64,000 bases of DNA, taken from Batillaria attramentaria. Taxonomy: Eukaryota > Mollusca > Gastropoda > Batillariidae. The notes beneath the pieces are model-generated. The model ran no database searches, was not told the origin of the DNA, and saw nothing but the letters and a program-made list of their open reading frames with translations. Shown piece after piece: positions 43,442-54,139 of the stretch; positions within the stretch are counted from its first letter, which is position 1, and every line of letters starts with the position of its first letter. Both the position numbers and the translations under genes were made by a program. The stretch covers positions 627,501 through 691,500 of the forward strand of contig JACVVK020000322.1 in assembly GCA_018292915.2 (NCBI GenBank), written 5' to 3'.

Positions 43442-43990
43442 GGTATCTGCCTAAAGCTATAGTTCCCTTCTTCTCGACATGATCCAATAACATGATCCAA
43501 TACCGAATTTAAAAAAAAAAAATCTTTCTTGTCATTCTTGCTTGTGTGCATTCCGCCCCCACCACCCGCGATCGGCCATGCTAACCCAGTTTTCTCTCCA
43601 AGCAACCATACAACAACACTACCTCAGTCTCTCATGCCTGGCCAAGCTGCCGAACAATGTAGAGTGCAAACTGTGAATGATCACTTCATTCATGCTGGCG
43701 CCGCAAACAGTCCAAAATATTGGTGCTGTGGCGTCCTTCCTCTGCCCCAGGGTTCAGTCCGCCAGAGTTCGCTGGGGGCAGGGCACAAAGGAATCAGATG
43801 GAGGGGCTTGTACTGCAATCAATGGCGCGTGTTAGTGCCACGTGCCCTAAGCGTCCCCTCCTACTGCACGTGCTTCTGGGAGGCTCAGTCCAGGTCAAGA
43901 GCCGAGAGCGTCACGGCAAGCATGTAGAGTGAAAACGTGGGTGTTGAACGAAGTGGACGGACGTTATTCTGATTCAAAAGTTTTGATGTC
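43440..43990. other. intronic stretch, no supported gene
   Basis: Open frames at 43529-43932 in two phases show no recognisable domain. Confidence 0.4.
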
Positions 43991-43994
<4 letters not shown>

Positions 43995-44035
<41 letters not shown>

Positions 44036-44141
44036 ACGGCAAGAATGAAAACTGGACCACTGGACCAATGTCTTTTACCGTTGACAAATAAAGTTTCATT
44101 TCATTTCATTCATTTCATCTCTCTCTCTCTCTCTCTCTCTC
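43995..44141. repeat. (TC)n ... (TTCAT)n(CT)n tracts
   Basis: TC 43995-44031; AATAAAGTTTCATTTCATTT with TTCAT units (44086-44119), resembling a retroelement 3' end; CT 44120-44141. Confidence 0.9.
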
Positions 44142-44144
44142 TGA

Positions 44145-44275
44145 GAGTTGGATGGTGCGTCGGTACTGGAAGGACAAGGGTCAAGGGTTCGAATTGCCAC
44201 ACACGGCAGCCAAACTTGTACAAGCTTATATCAGTGTCTTTGACATTAAACTCGCCGTGGACAGTAAGGCGTTAA
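44145..44275 (+). mobile_element. possible old SINE head
   Basis: GGATGGTGCGTCGGTACTGG and GGTCAAGGGTTCGAATTGCC occupy A/B-box-like positions after a CT tract, as in other SINE insertions here; the body is unrecognisable. Confidence 0.35.
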
Positions 44276-44359
44276 TACCCCCCCTTCCCCCACCCCCATC
44301 GCATCCCACCCCATCCTTATCTCTCCCCCTTCCCCATTTCGTATGTAAAAGAAAATGAC

Positions 44360-44895
44360 GCTAAACTCCCACAAAAGACCACGTGACATCCTCTTTCCGA
44401 TCTTACATTGTTTTTTCTTTTCTTCACAAGACACAAACCAGATCCCACGACCGACCCCGGCAGCTCTTCCTTGTCACCGTGTGACGCGTGTGTTTTTTTG
44501 CAATTGAGCGTAAAAACAACCTGGAAATTGCGCAGTAACGGGTTCCTCAATTCCAGTTTTAAAACAAGACGTCCGCGATCTTTTGCCGCGCATCGACCCT
44601 CCTAAACTCAAAAGGTCCATGTCACCTCGCCCTGCGTAAAGCTGTGTCAGTTACAACTGAATGCCCCCCCCCCCCTTCCGGATCATCCAATCATTACACT
44701 ATCGTGCCTATAAACGCGCAGGTCAGCGCATCATTCCCCTAGCCAGCATCTCCCAACCCTTCCCACGCTTCCCCACTGCGTCCACCTGCAACACCCACCC
44801 ACCCATCTCAGAACTGGGATGTGATGCATGAGGAGGACGTAAGTCCAACAATATCTTTAACCGTCAAGTCAATTATTCTTGCCCCTCGAGGGGCA
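44360..44895. other. intronic stretch, nothing recognised
   Basis: C-run at 44664-44675. No gene. Confidence 0.4.
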
Positions 44896-44899
44896 TTAA

Positions 44900-45102
44900 A
44901 GAGAAAAACAAAACATAAAAAAACGAAACAAAAATCAAAACAAAAAACAAAACAACAAAAAAACAACAACAAACATAACAAAAAACAAAACAAGAAACAA
45001 AACAACAAACACAACAACATGACAAAAAACAAAACAAACAAACAAAACAAACAAACAAACAAACAAAACAATAACAAAACAAACAAACTAAAACCAAAAC
45101 AC
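44900..45102. repeat. A-rich (CAAAA/CAAA)n tract
   Basis: About 200 bp of AAAAC/AAAC repeats on the plus strand; long ORFs here are artefacts. Confidence 0.9.
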
Positions 45103-45109
45103 ATACGTC

Positions 45110-45650
45110 GACCCTAACAATGCTTACCAACTATGATCACCAAGCTGAGACTAAAAGATGCATAAGCGACTATTTCCCAGCATGCATCGCCGGTGATAGC
45201 CCCCACGTAGTAAGTCTCAAGACTAGAACTACGAGCTAAAGGCTCAGACAAGCCTAGTCTCCTTTCATGCATCACACCTCATGAGGTAACTGGAGGCGCG
45301 TATGCCTCGTATGGTTGTTTTCTTCATTTTTCAAAAAGCTGTACCTCGCGGATTTCAAACAGTGCACCGCGATCGGCTACGTTGTTGGAGTGTTTGGAAC
45401 CCGGATGGTTTTCTCGGGTAATTCTAATGTGAAATGAATCTCGTAGATATAAATATCGCATAAACATGCATAAACATGACATAAATATACTATCTGACGA
45501 CAGCTTTCGCGCACCCTCGATCAACTCGTGTCACATGTTACGGTGCATCAATACCCTTGCATAAACAGAACTTGAAAACCATCCAGCAACATGGAGGATT
45601 GCTAGGTCAACTCCCAGGGGGCATTGGCGTTCTCTGTCTCCAGTTCTGTG
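45110..45650. other. intronic stretch, nothing recognised
   Basis: No repeat family or coding evidence. Confidence 0.4.
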
Positions 45651-45652
45651 CT

Positions 45653-45654
<2 letters not shown>

Positions 45655-45686
<32 letters not shown>
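45655..45686. repeat. (CA)n microsatellite
   Basis: About 16 CA units. Confidence 0.95.
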
Positions 45687-45688
<2 letters not shown>

Positions 45689-45689
45689 C

Positions 45690-46280
45690 CCCCTTTCCCA
45701 CACAAGCCACCTCACCAACCCGCCAAAAAAGAAAATCCATAGTTATTATCGCTTCTTCCGGAAGGGAAGACGGGGCACGTTCCATAATTACTGTAATTAG
45801 CGACTGCCCTATTCCGCAGTGCCAATGCCCGGTTTCTTGTCGAACGCCCCCCGACCTCTGGGTGCTGAGTGACAGTGGAACATTTCATCAGTGTCGGTTA
45901 TAAGAAATAAAGGGTAACGAAGGAGAGAAGGAAGAAAAAAGAAAGAAAGAAAGAAAGAAAACAGGAGAAGAAGAAGAAGAAGAAAAAGAAGACGGGACGG
46001 AGCATCACTGGAACAAAGTGGATTGGAATATTATATTGCTGTCCCCCCCCCCCCCCCCAAAAAAAAAAAAGGAAAAAAAAAAAAAAAAGGGATGTGATGG
46101 CGATATACGAGTTTCAACGTGGCCCAAGGGCATGCCCACATACACAGGAGAATACTCGCTCAGATTGGGTTAGATTTCAATGCCGCTCCAAAAAGTGCAC
46201 TTACATGCTGCCCATGTTTTAGACCACTTTTTGTCCCTTACACGGTGTTAATTTTCCGGTTTCATACGTTCACAGGCACA
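45690..46280. other. intron with A/G-rich tracts
   Basis: GAAA/GAA repeats at 45930-45990 and a C-run/A-run at 46042-46088. No gene. Confidence 0.5.
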
Positions 46281-46290
46281 GTGTGGAAGG

Positions 46291-46293
<3 letters not shown>

Positions 46294-46321
<28 letters not shown>

Positions 46322-46341
46322 GCAGAGAGAGAGAGAGAGAG
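46294..46341. repeat. (GACA)n(GA)n compound microsatellite
   Basis: About seven GACA/CAGA units then GA units; a second GA tract lies at 46483-46509. Confidence 0.9.
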
Positions 46342-46481
46342 GACGAGTGAAGATGCAGTGTATTTCAAAGACGAGGACATTGATAAAAAGGTCTGTACAA
46401 ATTTTGCCCCTGATAGCAATAGATCCAAGGAGCTTCCGGCATCGAGACCAGCGCAACATTGGGTCACCCGCGCCTAATTCA

Positions 46482-46512
<31 letters not shown>

Positions 46513-46739
46513 GTATTGCAGTGACAGTAACAACGATCCTTTGTTTTCGAACGGTTTAAGTGCAGATTTGACAATAACAGCGGTTCTGTACTTTGCAACA
46601 TTTGAAGAGATGATCTGACAACATCAGCGTCGTGTTTCCATTAAATTAAGTGTCAGAATACGCAACGGTTCAAAATCCGCAAAAACAGGACAAAAATGAA
46701 TGTATTCCCAACTTTTCTACCAAACTTGGCTACAGTATA

Positions 46740-47405
46740 GACTGAAGTGTGTTTGCTCTCCATGAACTGAAAACAACAACAACAACACAACAGCACATTA
46801 TTTAGCGATGTCCTTGTATCTGTTTGTGTGTCCCCTGGTGCACGGTGTGCAACGTAGCGGTTTGGAGGTGTACGATGAGACAGACGGTGAGAAAACATCT
46901 ATGTTTGGCGACATATCACAAAATAGCAGGTTTTTATTTCTACAGAAAAATCTACAATCTTGCAAGAAAAACGCACTCTTGTATACACAACAATAGGTTT
47001 TCTGCAGAAAATTCTACAAAATGTAAAAGACAAAATAACCTCTTTTTTGTAAAAACAAACAAACAAACAAAAAAAACCAAAAAAACTGAACACAGATTTG
47101 TCGATTTTTCTGCAGAAAACTGCGCTTTTTTTTTTTGTCGTATATGCTCAAGTTCCTCATCGCATGTATCTGGCTGGGGCCAAATATTATTTTGTGCTGG
47201 ATTTTTCATCGTTGCCCCGTCTTTGATATCACCCGTAGGTGGTGGGAAAGGACGTTAAACCCCCAAACCCCCACCCACTCAACCTGTCTCATCGTACACC
47301 TTCAACCCCTCTACGTTGCACCCCGCACACCAGGCGACACACAAACAAATACAAGGACAGTGCTGACTATTTTCAGGTCCTGGAGATCGAGCAGCCACAC
47401 CTCAG
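46740..47405. repeat. large inverted duplication, about 145-bp arms
   Basis: The left arm (46740-46884) and right arm (47284-47405 and a little beyond) are reverse complements. The best block is TGTCCTTGTAT.TGTTTGTG with TGTC.CCTGGTG and GTGTACGATGAGACAG; outer parts (GTGTGTTTGCTC, CTCCA..AACTGAAAA) are weaker. The 400-bp interior holds palindromic TTTTCTGCAGAAAA-type motifs and a SINE-A 3' fragment. Either a foldback element or two opposed copies of one dispersed repeat. Confidence 0.8.
47172..47282 (+). mobile_element. SINE family A, 5'-truncated, inside the inverted duplication
   Basis: Starts at CTGGCTGGGGCCAAATATTA and runs to CCCCCAAACCCCCACCCACT. It ends directly against the right arm. 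Confidence 0.85.
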
Positions 47406-47409
47406 CTTG

Positions 47410-47740
47410 AAGTGCAGCTATTTTCTGAATTCCCATCTCTCTCATCCCGCAGTTACAGTTGTCATCCGGGAAGAAAAGTTAGACAGCAGCTAATCAAAGT
47501 AAACGTGCAAATGACGTCAGACTCTACTGTGAACGCAGACCGAGTGGCGTTACAGATGCGCCAGCCGTAAAAACGGATGTTGGCCGCGTCCAAGAAGCAA
47601 TGTAATTTGTGTATCAGAAAAAAAAAAATTCTAGCTCTGAAAGGAGGGACGCAGGATGAAATTAAAAGGTCTAATCCTGACTACCTCCATCGTGTAACCA
47701 CTTCCCCCGCCCCTAAAAAAAAGAAAGAAAGAGAACACAA
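47410..47740. other. intronic stretch, nothing recognised
   Basis: No repeat family or coding evidence. Confidence 0.4.
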
Positions 47741-47743
47741 GAA

Positions 47744-47745
<2 letters not shown>

Positions 47746-47779
<34 letters not shown>
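47746..47779. repeat. (CAA)n microsatellite
   Basis: Eleven CAA units. Confidence 0.95.
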
Positions 47780-48115
47780 GGATATCTGATTAGTTCTGCA
47801 AATCTGCTTCTCCCGTACTGGACGCTCTCTGTCTCTGCCTCTGTCTCTCCTTAGCGAGATCAAGTTTTTTAATTTTCAAGGTAAACATGGCGGATTATAT
47901 GGCATAAATTATATAGGTGGCTTTTCCTCTGGTTGAACTCAGTGAACTCAATGACATAATTTAAAATCAGGTTGAGAAAAACAACACAACAAAAACCTGC
48001 ATATAATTATTCTCATCAACACCTTTATAGACGATCATCACAAGCATCGCAAATATTGCCATCATCATCATCATCTTCTTTTTCTTCTCCCTCTTTCTAT
48101 TTCTCAATTTCTCCG

Positions 48116-48290
48116 CGGAGCCGGCGTGGCCGAATGATAGAGCGTTGGACTTCTAATGCTCGGGTCGTGAGTTCGCATCCCGGTTGGGGCCAAATATTTG
48201 TGCTGGCTTTTTCATCGTTGCCCCGTCTTTGATATCACCCGTGTGTTGTGGCAAAGGACGTTAAACCCCCAAAACACCCACCCACCCTCT
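48116..48290 (+). mobile_element. SINE family A, full length
   Basis: Complete copy with a 9-bp duplication ATTTCTCCG (48107-48115) and ATTTGTCCG (48291-48299), one mismatch. Confidence 0.93.
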
Positions 48291-48295
48291 ATTTG

Positions 48296-48318
48296 TCCGT
48301 CCGTCCGTCCGTCCGTCC

Positions 48319-48350
<32 letters not shown>
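48296..48350. repeat. (CCGT)n(CT)n microsatellite
   Basis: About six CCGT units then about 15 CT units, adjoining the SINE target duplication. Confidence 0.9.
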
Positions 48351-48352
<2 letters not shown>

Positions 48353-48359
48353 GTGTGCG

Positions 48360-48795
48360 TGTGTGTATGCGTGTATAGCAGCCCGGTCATCAAGAGCTCT
48401 GGAGTATAAGAGAAAAGATCAAACAAACGCCAGCAGTTCCGGCAGCGACATAAAAAAAAAAACCCTACTACGATGCTCCAGCTCATTTTGATTCCGTTTC
48501 AATGGACACTCAAACGTCGCCTACAGCTCTATTCCTTGTCGTGCGTAGCAACGATTAGACTCTTACATCATGTACTGCCCTTCACTTTACTGTGAATGCA
48601 TGAACTTAAGCGTAGAGCTTGTACCGGCTCGTCATCATTCTGGGAACAGTCACGCTGCGCCAGCAGGGCTATAACACAATTGAGTGACGTTGGACAATGG
48701 CTTGCCGAGTACATTATTACCTTGCCTGCTGGCAGTGTGTAATACCTCCCTCCACCCATTCCGCCCCCCCCCCCCCCGCCACACACACACACAAC
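48360..48795. other. intronic stretch, nothing recognised
   Basis: C-run at 48763-48777. No gene. Confidence 0.4.
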
Positions 48796-48800
48796 ACTAG

Positions 48801-48870
48801 AGGAGAATGGGGTAGGAGCACTGGACTTTCAATGCTCGTGTCTCGAGTTCGAATCATGACCTGAACCCAA
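48801..48870 (+). mobile_element. SINE family A, head remnant
   Basis: GGGGTAGGAGCACTGGACTT, TCAATGCTCGTGTCTCGAGT and TCGAATC remain; no body. Confidence 0.6.
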
Positions 48871-48973
48871 AACTCTCCGCAGGAGTCGAAACCTCTCGAT
48901 AGCTAAGGTTGGGCTTGTGGGGGTTACGAGGGTTGTAATTCCCAATATGGAATAATTAGTACATAGGTTTTTT

Positions 48974-49470
48974 GTTGTTTTTTTTTTGCTGCCCCAACTC
49001 TTTGCCAGCTCCTGTGGTGTTCCTCCCAGGTCATGGGTGGAACCCACGGAGGACTCGGAAGCTGGGACAATTAATTTTTATTATGCATGATGATGGAGAT
49101 GAGGATGATAGTAAGATGATGCTATGGAGGTCCATGTGGTTTGGGACTGCGGGACAGGGCCGCATTCCACGCTTCCTGTCATAAATATCCCGGCATTAAC
49201 CAGGCCCGGGAACTACGGCACCTGCGGTGCCGGCCGTGTAATCATCCACATCATAAGACGTGTCATACTAAGGGAAGCACCCCCAAAGTCGCACCCGTGA
49301 AGTGGGTGAAACTCGGCTGTGTGGCAACAGCCTCCCCATTGGGCCCATAGCACACCCGCTCTGGGTAGGAACCGACCTAGGTAGGAAAAATCCCGCTTGC
49401 CTCGGCTGGGATTCGTACCCGGGTCTCCCGGTCCATGATCCGAAGTGCTAACCACTACACTACGGGGGCC
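48974..49470 (-). mobile_element. SINE family D, complete, about 497 bp
   Basis: On the minus strand the tRNA-like head is GGCCCCCGTAGTGTAGTGGT, TAGCACTTCGGATCATGG and GGGTACGAATCCCAGCCGAG (B box). The body is about 400 bp (GGGGTGCTTCCCTTAGTATG, CCGGCACCGCAGGTGCCG) and ends TTTGGCAGC-type sequence before an A-rich tail (plus-strand T-run 48978-48987). GGTTTTTT at both ends (48966 and 49471) may be the target duplication. The 3' end matches the fragment at 15861. Confidence 0.8.
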
Positions 49471-49489
49471 GGTTTTTTTTTTTTTTTTT

Positions 49490-49790
49490 TTCAAACGCCA
49501 CCGTTTGTGACATTATCCTTGGAAATATATGTCTTGTGTCTCGTCTTTGATTGTGTCTCGTGTCTCGTGTCTTTTTAGTTGTATGACTCCCATAACGCTT
49601 CCGGTCAACCTTGGTTTGGGGTACCTTTAGTTGTTAAATGCATTTTAAGTGGATTATCTCATTTTACGTGGATAACAGGAATTGTACATGTGCATTATTA
49701 TCTATAGTTTATCGCTGCAGGTCCAGTCTGCCCTCTTGCGGTAGTACCTGTTTTTAACCAGTATGTGCGGCATACAACTGTGATCTTTCT
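49490..49790. other. intronic stretch, nothing recognised
   Basis: TGTCTCGTGTCTCG-type short repeat at 49531-49572. No gene. Confidence 0.4.
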
Positions 49791-49791
49791 G

Positions 49792-49792
<1 letters not shown>

Positions 49793-49886
<94 letters not shown>
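49793..49886. repeat. (CT)n(TG)n compound microsatellite
   Basis: About 11 CT units then about 35 TG units. Confidence 0.95.
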
Positions 49887-49887
<1 letters not shown>

Positions 49888-49889
<2 letters not shown>

Positions 49890-49986
49890 AATTTTAATGA
49901 GTTTTCATGTATTGTATTGTCGCTGTGTCTGGGCGGACATGAAATTTCCCCATGAGGGATTAATAAAGTAATCTTATCTTATCTTA
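49888..49986 (+). mobile_element. LINE-type 3' end with (ATCTT)n tail
   Basis: GGCGGACATGAAATTTCCCC, ATGAGGGATTAATAAAGTA and three ATCTT units form a terminus typical of LINE 3' UTRs. No coding part is present. Confidence 0.6.
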
Positions 49987-49989
49987 GTT

Positions 49990-50655
49990 TCAAAGCCACA
50001 GTTTACTTTTTCCCCACTGTGTACAACGAAAGGACTGCTGTATCTGTATTAAGTATTAAGGTGACACCACTTTCTGAACGCGTATCTAGCAACATTCTAG
50101 CAACTGTGGTACGTAACATTCGCTAAGGTAGCGTATGCATAAAGCAAGCTGTAAAAAGATATTTCCAGAGCTGGTAAAAAGAGCCCAGATTCAAAGAAGC
50201 ATTGATTTCTGTTCACGCGCATATTAAACCCTACCTTGTATAAATATTTGAAGATGGCAAAATGGCAAAGATGAAGTAGGCAGAAGATAGCAGGGAGACC
50301 CAAATGTCAATCGCCACTTGAAATTGAAATTCCACATCGGCCAGACTTTGTTTGCGCAGACGTAGACAAGTGCGAACGGCAGCATCTGCCTACGTCATCA
50401 ATTCATGAGCACAAAATGAAGACTGCAAAAAGACATCCAGTAAGTTTCCTCGTTGCCACAGAAACCCACAACCTCGCGTGCGCACTCAATAGACCTCACC
50501 GGCAGTCGCCTAGTAATTGTTGCTAGGGTCCTACAAGCGGTGCCACATCCTTCCCTTGTAGGTGGTGGTTAGTTACCGATCTACCAGAGGCATGACTGGA
50601 TAAAATGCATGTGATGGCCTGTAGGAGGGACATGAGCGACTAGTTTCTTTGTTGC
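49990..50655. other. intronic stretch, nothing recognised
   Basis: No repeat family or coding evidence. Confidence 0.4.
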
Positions 50656-50661
50656 CACACT

Positions 50662-51115
50662 GTGGCGTAAGGACACAAATTGACCTGGGGTCATGTACCC
50701 TGTTTGGCGAGTGTGTTAGTCTGTAGTGAGTTTTCTTGTCACGAAAAAGCGTGATTTTCGTGATTTGTATTTCATGTAGGTCATTGTGCTTGCCAGACGG
50801 TCGCAAAAAGAGGCAAGCTGCCAGATGAAGCTGGGACTTTTTGCACAGAGGTCGAGTACAAGTGAGGCAAGCGGATTTCTGTGAACTGTCTCTCCAGTGA
50901 GGCCTGAGCGGCCGGAAAGGAAGACTCAATTAAAAAACATAAATAAATAAATAAACTCCTGTCAGATGCGTGCCTTTGAATGGTTTGTTCATGGTAGTAA
51001 CTGTTTCTAGATTGAAGCATTTTTAGGGGTGACTATGATGCTTGAGGCTAATAGGGAATATACAGACATTTTGAGGCCATAGAATTTGTGTCCTTCGGCC
51101 TGTATTGTGAAAACT
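50662..51115 (+). repeat. dispersed repeat family J, copy 2
   Basis: GGCGTAAGGACACAAATTGA, GTACCCTGTTTGGCGAGTGT and GGGAATATACAGACATTTTG correspond to copy 1 at 8797-9275. A segment at about 50870-51040, including an AAAT run, is not shared and is probably a separate insertion. Confidence 0.65.
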
Positions 51116-51119
51116 TTGT

Positions 51120-51540
51120 GGTCCTTTGAACTGCATAGAAGTTTGACCTTTTTCCTGATTGATTAAAAATAAAGTCTCGCCCTAGAGAGACCTTTAGCTT
51201 GCCATCCTGTAGTACGGTGTTTCTCAACATCGATCCTGCATGGATATTTGTCACTCTGTTTCACACTGTCATTGGCTCGATTAGTATTTTTGAAGCTGAC
51301 GGGCAGAAAACGATTTATCAGCGCAAGCGTACCGTTCACTCACTACAACAATACTGCTCGCGTAGAAATGAAAGGACTGACAGAAGTAAACATTTACGCT
51401 ACCTAGGCAGTAAAAGTACTTTTTTTCCAATTGCTTGCCAACTGAACCAAACGTTGAAAGCATGCTTGTATTGGAAATTAACTTCGCGGTGAAGAGAAGA
51501 CGTAGAACATGAAGACGTTCACACAGTCCACTCTCAGGTT
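51120..51540. other. intronic stretch, nothing recognised
   Basis: No repeat family or coding evidence. Confidence 0.4.
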
Positions 51541-51551
51541 AGGTATCTTGA

Positions 51552-51676
51552 AGTTCGTGAGTTTGAATCCTGGCTGGGGCCAGATATTTGTGCTGGCCTT
51601 TTTCTCGTTGTCCCGTCGTTGATATCACCCTCAAGTGGGGGAAAAGGACGTTAAACTCCCAACCGCCCCCCCCCCC
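51552..51676 (+). mobile_element. SINE family A, 5'-truncated
   Basis: Starts near the B box (GTTCGTGAGTTTGAATCCTG); body and C-rich tail present. Confidence 0.85.
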
Positions 51677-51792
51677 CTTCTCTCTCTGTCTCTCTACCCG
51701 GAAGTTTCCAGCTCGACGAGTTGCACCGTATCAGCACGATCGGATGTTGCGCGTTTAACCTCTATCTCCGTCCGCCACGTGACTCAATTATG

Positions 51793-51797
<5 letters not shown>

Positions 51798-51859
<62 letters not shown>
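51798..51859. repeat. (GT)n(GA)n microsatellite
   Basis: About 15 GT units then about 16 GA units. Confidence 0.95.
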
Positions 51860-51862
<3 letters not shown>

Positions 51863-51864
51863 AT

Positions 51865-52395
51865 ATCAAAAAAAAAAAAAAATCACCAGACCAGGTCCGC
51901 ATAACTGCCTGTGACACGGAAGCCCGGAGAAACTGAATCCGTGTTTATGGGCAACAGTTAGCGAGGCTAAACAGAAAATCAATTGCGGCTGGGGAGAACG
52001 GAGCGGACATCCCCCGCAACGCCAGCGCAGCTCACCAGCAAAGCGTTCAGGTGGAAGGGAGGGGTGATTGTCACCTGGGGGGCCACCGGACGTTGGGGGG
52101 AGCGGGAGAGGAAATGGTGGAGGAAGGGGGTGGGTGGGATAAAGGGTAGGGGTGGGGTGAAGGGTTGGTGGTAGTGGTGATAATAAGGGCGGGTGAGGGA
52201 AGGGGGTGGGGGAGTTATACTGAGGCTTTGGATTGAATGTGCAAATGTGCAAACCACTACTACCACCATCACCACCGACCACCACCATCTCAACCACAAC
52301 GACGACATAATAATGATCCGCACAGCACGTATGTTTGTCACACTCAATGGTATGCCCCCAGCAACGTCGATCAGTCATGATTTTCTATTTCATGT
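51865..52395. other. intronic stretch, G-rich
   Basis: A long GGT/GGGA-rich segment (52060-52215) generates open frames on both strands. No gene. Confidence 0.5.
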
Positions 52396-52396
52396 C

Positions 52397-52400
<4 letters not shown>

Positions 52401-52454
<54 letters not shown>
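52401..52454. repeat. (GT)n microsatellite
   Basis: About 27 GT units. Confidence 0.95.
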
Positions 52455-52455
<1 letters not shown>

Positions 52456-52676
52456 AACAGACTCGTTCGGTCTGAGGCTCGTTAGAATTTCAGGCAATAA
52501 AAGTCAACCTCCCAGGAAGGACTCGGGATCACACCCTGCAGTAAAACTACAAGTTGGCAGGCAATGTGCCATCCGAAAGACGAAAAGCTAGAATGTGTAC
52601 TCTCAGTATCCCTTGATGAAAAGCCAGTGTAGCTGAGACAAATACATCAATAATTACAATTTGTTCATGCTCCTCA

Positions 52677-52884
52677 GGAGATCCGGGGTGGCCGAATGGT
52701 AGAGCGTTGGACTTCTAATGCTCGGGTCGTGAGTTCGTATCCCGGCCAGGGGCGACAATATTTCTGCTGGCTTTTTCATCGTTGCTCCGTCTTTGATATC
52801 ACCCGTGTGTGGTGGAAAAGGACGTTAAACCCCCAACCTCCCCCCCCCCCTTTCCACACACACACACACCACCACCACCACCCG
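52677..52884 (+). mobile_element. SINE family A with expanded (CA)n(CCA)n tail
   Basis: Full-length copy (GGGGTGGCCGAATGGTAGAG). The tail has grown through a C-run into CA and ACC repeats. The 9-bp duplication TGCTCCTCA (52668-52676 and 52885-52893) encloses the expanded tail. Confidence 0.93.
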
Positions 52885-53099
52885 TGCTCCTCACTGAACC
52901 CCTTATGTTCACCGGTGGATTCTACACAGCATCGTGCGAAATATGACGTACGCCGACCGATTCGAGCTCAAACGGCCCTGTTCCCACGATTGCGCTTGTA
53001 AACGCGGCCTTTCATTATACACACCGAGCGTACGCCGGTCCACCAATCGAACACCGACTTCGTTTGAACAGGAAGTCAATCATTGCGACCGGTCTGAGA

Positions 53100-53600
53100 A
53101 CATTGCGTGTGGTCAGGTAATAACACGGTTTGCATCATCCGCGCGAGCTGATTGCTTCTGTGCAAATTTGTTATGCATCAAGCACGCATTCTGGTTCAGT
53201 CGCGTCCGCCCCAATTTTCATCAAACCTCACTGTCTGTTGCTTGTCTCCGGCGCAGCGCTACCGTCACCTGGACAAAGCACGTAAGCGCTATGGATTTGA
53301 CTGTTCGGTCAGGCCCTTTTTTGTTGTTGTTGTTCCAGATCATTTGCATGAGTCGTCCTTCACCTTATTTCTCCCGGCTGTTCCAAATTGTGGGCTGGCT
53401 GTTATTATCCCTGTCTTGTCAGGTGGAAAACCGCCGCTCGAAATTGATTTTTTTCCAGGGATTTCATTAAGCAGCTGAATTAAACATCAGGGTTTTTTTC
53501 TCCCCTGTTTGTTCATTAAGAGCTGTACACCGGTCCTTGTGCTAAGTCATGCAAATTTCTGCTGAGTTTGAAATCAGTCAAGTTTAGAAGCGCCGACATT
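53100..53600. promoter_or_regulatory. candidate intronic regulatory region
   Basis: This is a high-complexity stretch without microsatellites. It contains two POU octamers in opposite orientation (ATTTGCAT 53342-53349, ATGCAAAT 53549-53556), a related TGCAAATTTG..ATGCAT block (53161-53177) and several TAAT/ATTA-type cores. Motif content alone is weak evidence. Confidence 0.3.
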
Positions 53601-53821
53601 GATTTCGTTCTCGTTTCACTTCGTTGCAGTTTTACACAATATAATTATTTCATACTATGATAATGCGGATATTATATTAATATCAGTGACTCTCGCTATA
53701 CTAAGAGTTTTTCCCCCAGTAGCAGGACTAAGAGATGGTTGCTTCCCTTTCTTGGTAGAAACCCATTTTGCTAGCGCTGTACTTAGTTCCGTGATAATAA
53801 TAAATAACACGTGGTATATGT

Positions 53822-54135
53822 AGGGCGCATTTAAAAATAAAATAAAAATAAAATAAAACTCAATGCGCCAGTCACTCACCGACACTCACGCACATTTTAC
53901 AAACGATGGACAGACATACACTGGTGAAACTGACTAGTTACACACTCAGGAAAATATTGGTAAACTTTGCGAAAAACGAACGTTTTAAGATTGCTCATAA
54001 AAACAGACAGTGTGGGCGCATTTTCTCAGATTTGCAGGCAGAGAATTCCCAAAGGTTGGTGCGGCAAAACTGAAAGAGCGCTCGCCAAAGGATTTCAGAT
54101 TCCGTACTTTATGATGACATGACAGAGCAAGGACA
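53822..54135 (-). pseudogene. CR1/L2-like LINE 3' end, second copy
   Basis: The minus strand encodes LKSFGERSFSFAAPTFGNSL and PANLRKCAHT before a frameshift; the 3' region ends in a TTTTA-rich tail (53835-53860). It is homologous to 16163-16985 without the SINE-B insertion, and so defines the uninterrupted family sequence. Confidence 0.85.
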
Positions 54136-54139
54136 GAAA

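Noticed and set aside
43529..43932. Overlapping ORFs of 132 and 70 codons
   Set aside because: No known motifs and no consistent frame preference; treated as chance.
51866..52378. 170-codon minus-strand frame
   Set aside because: It is rich in Pro/Ser from a G/C-biased simple-repeat tract and overlaps another frame of the same origin.
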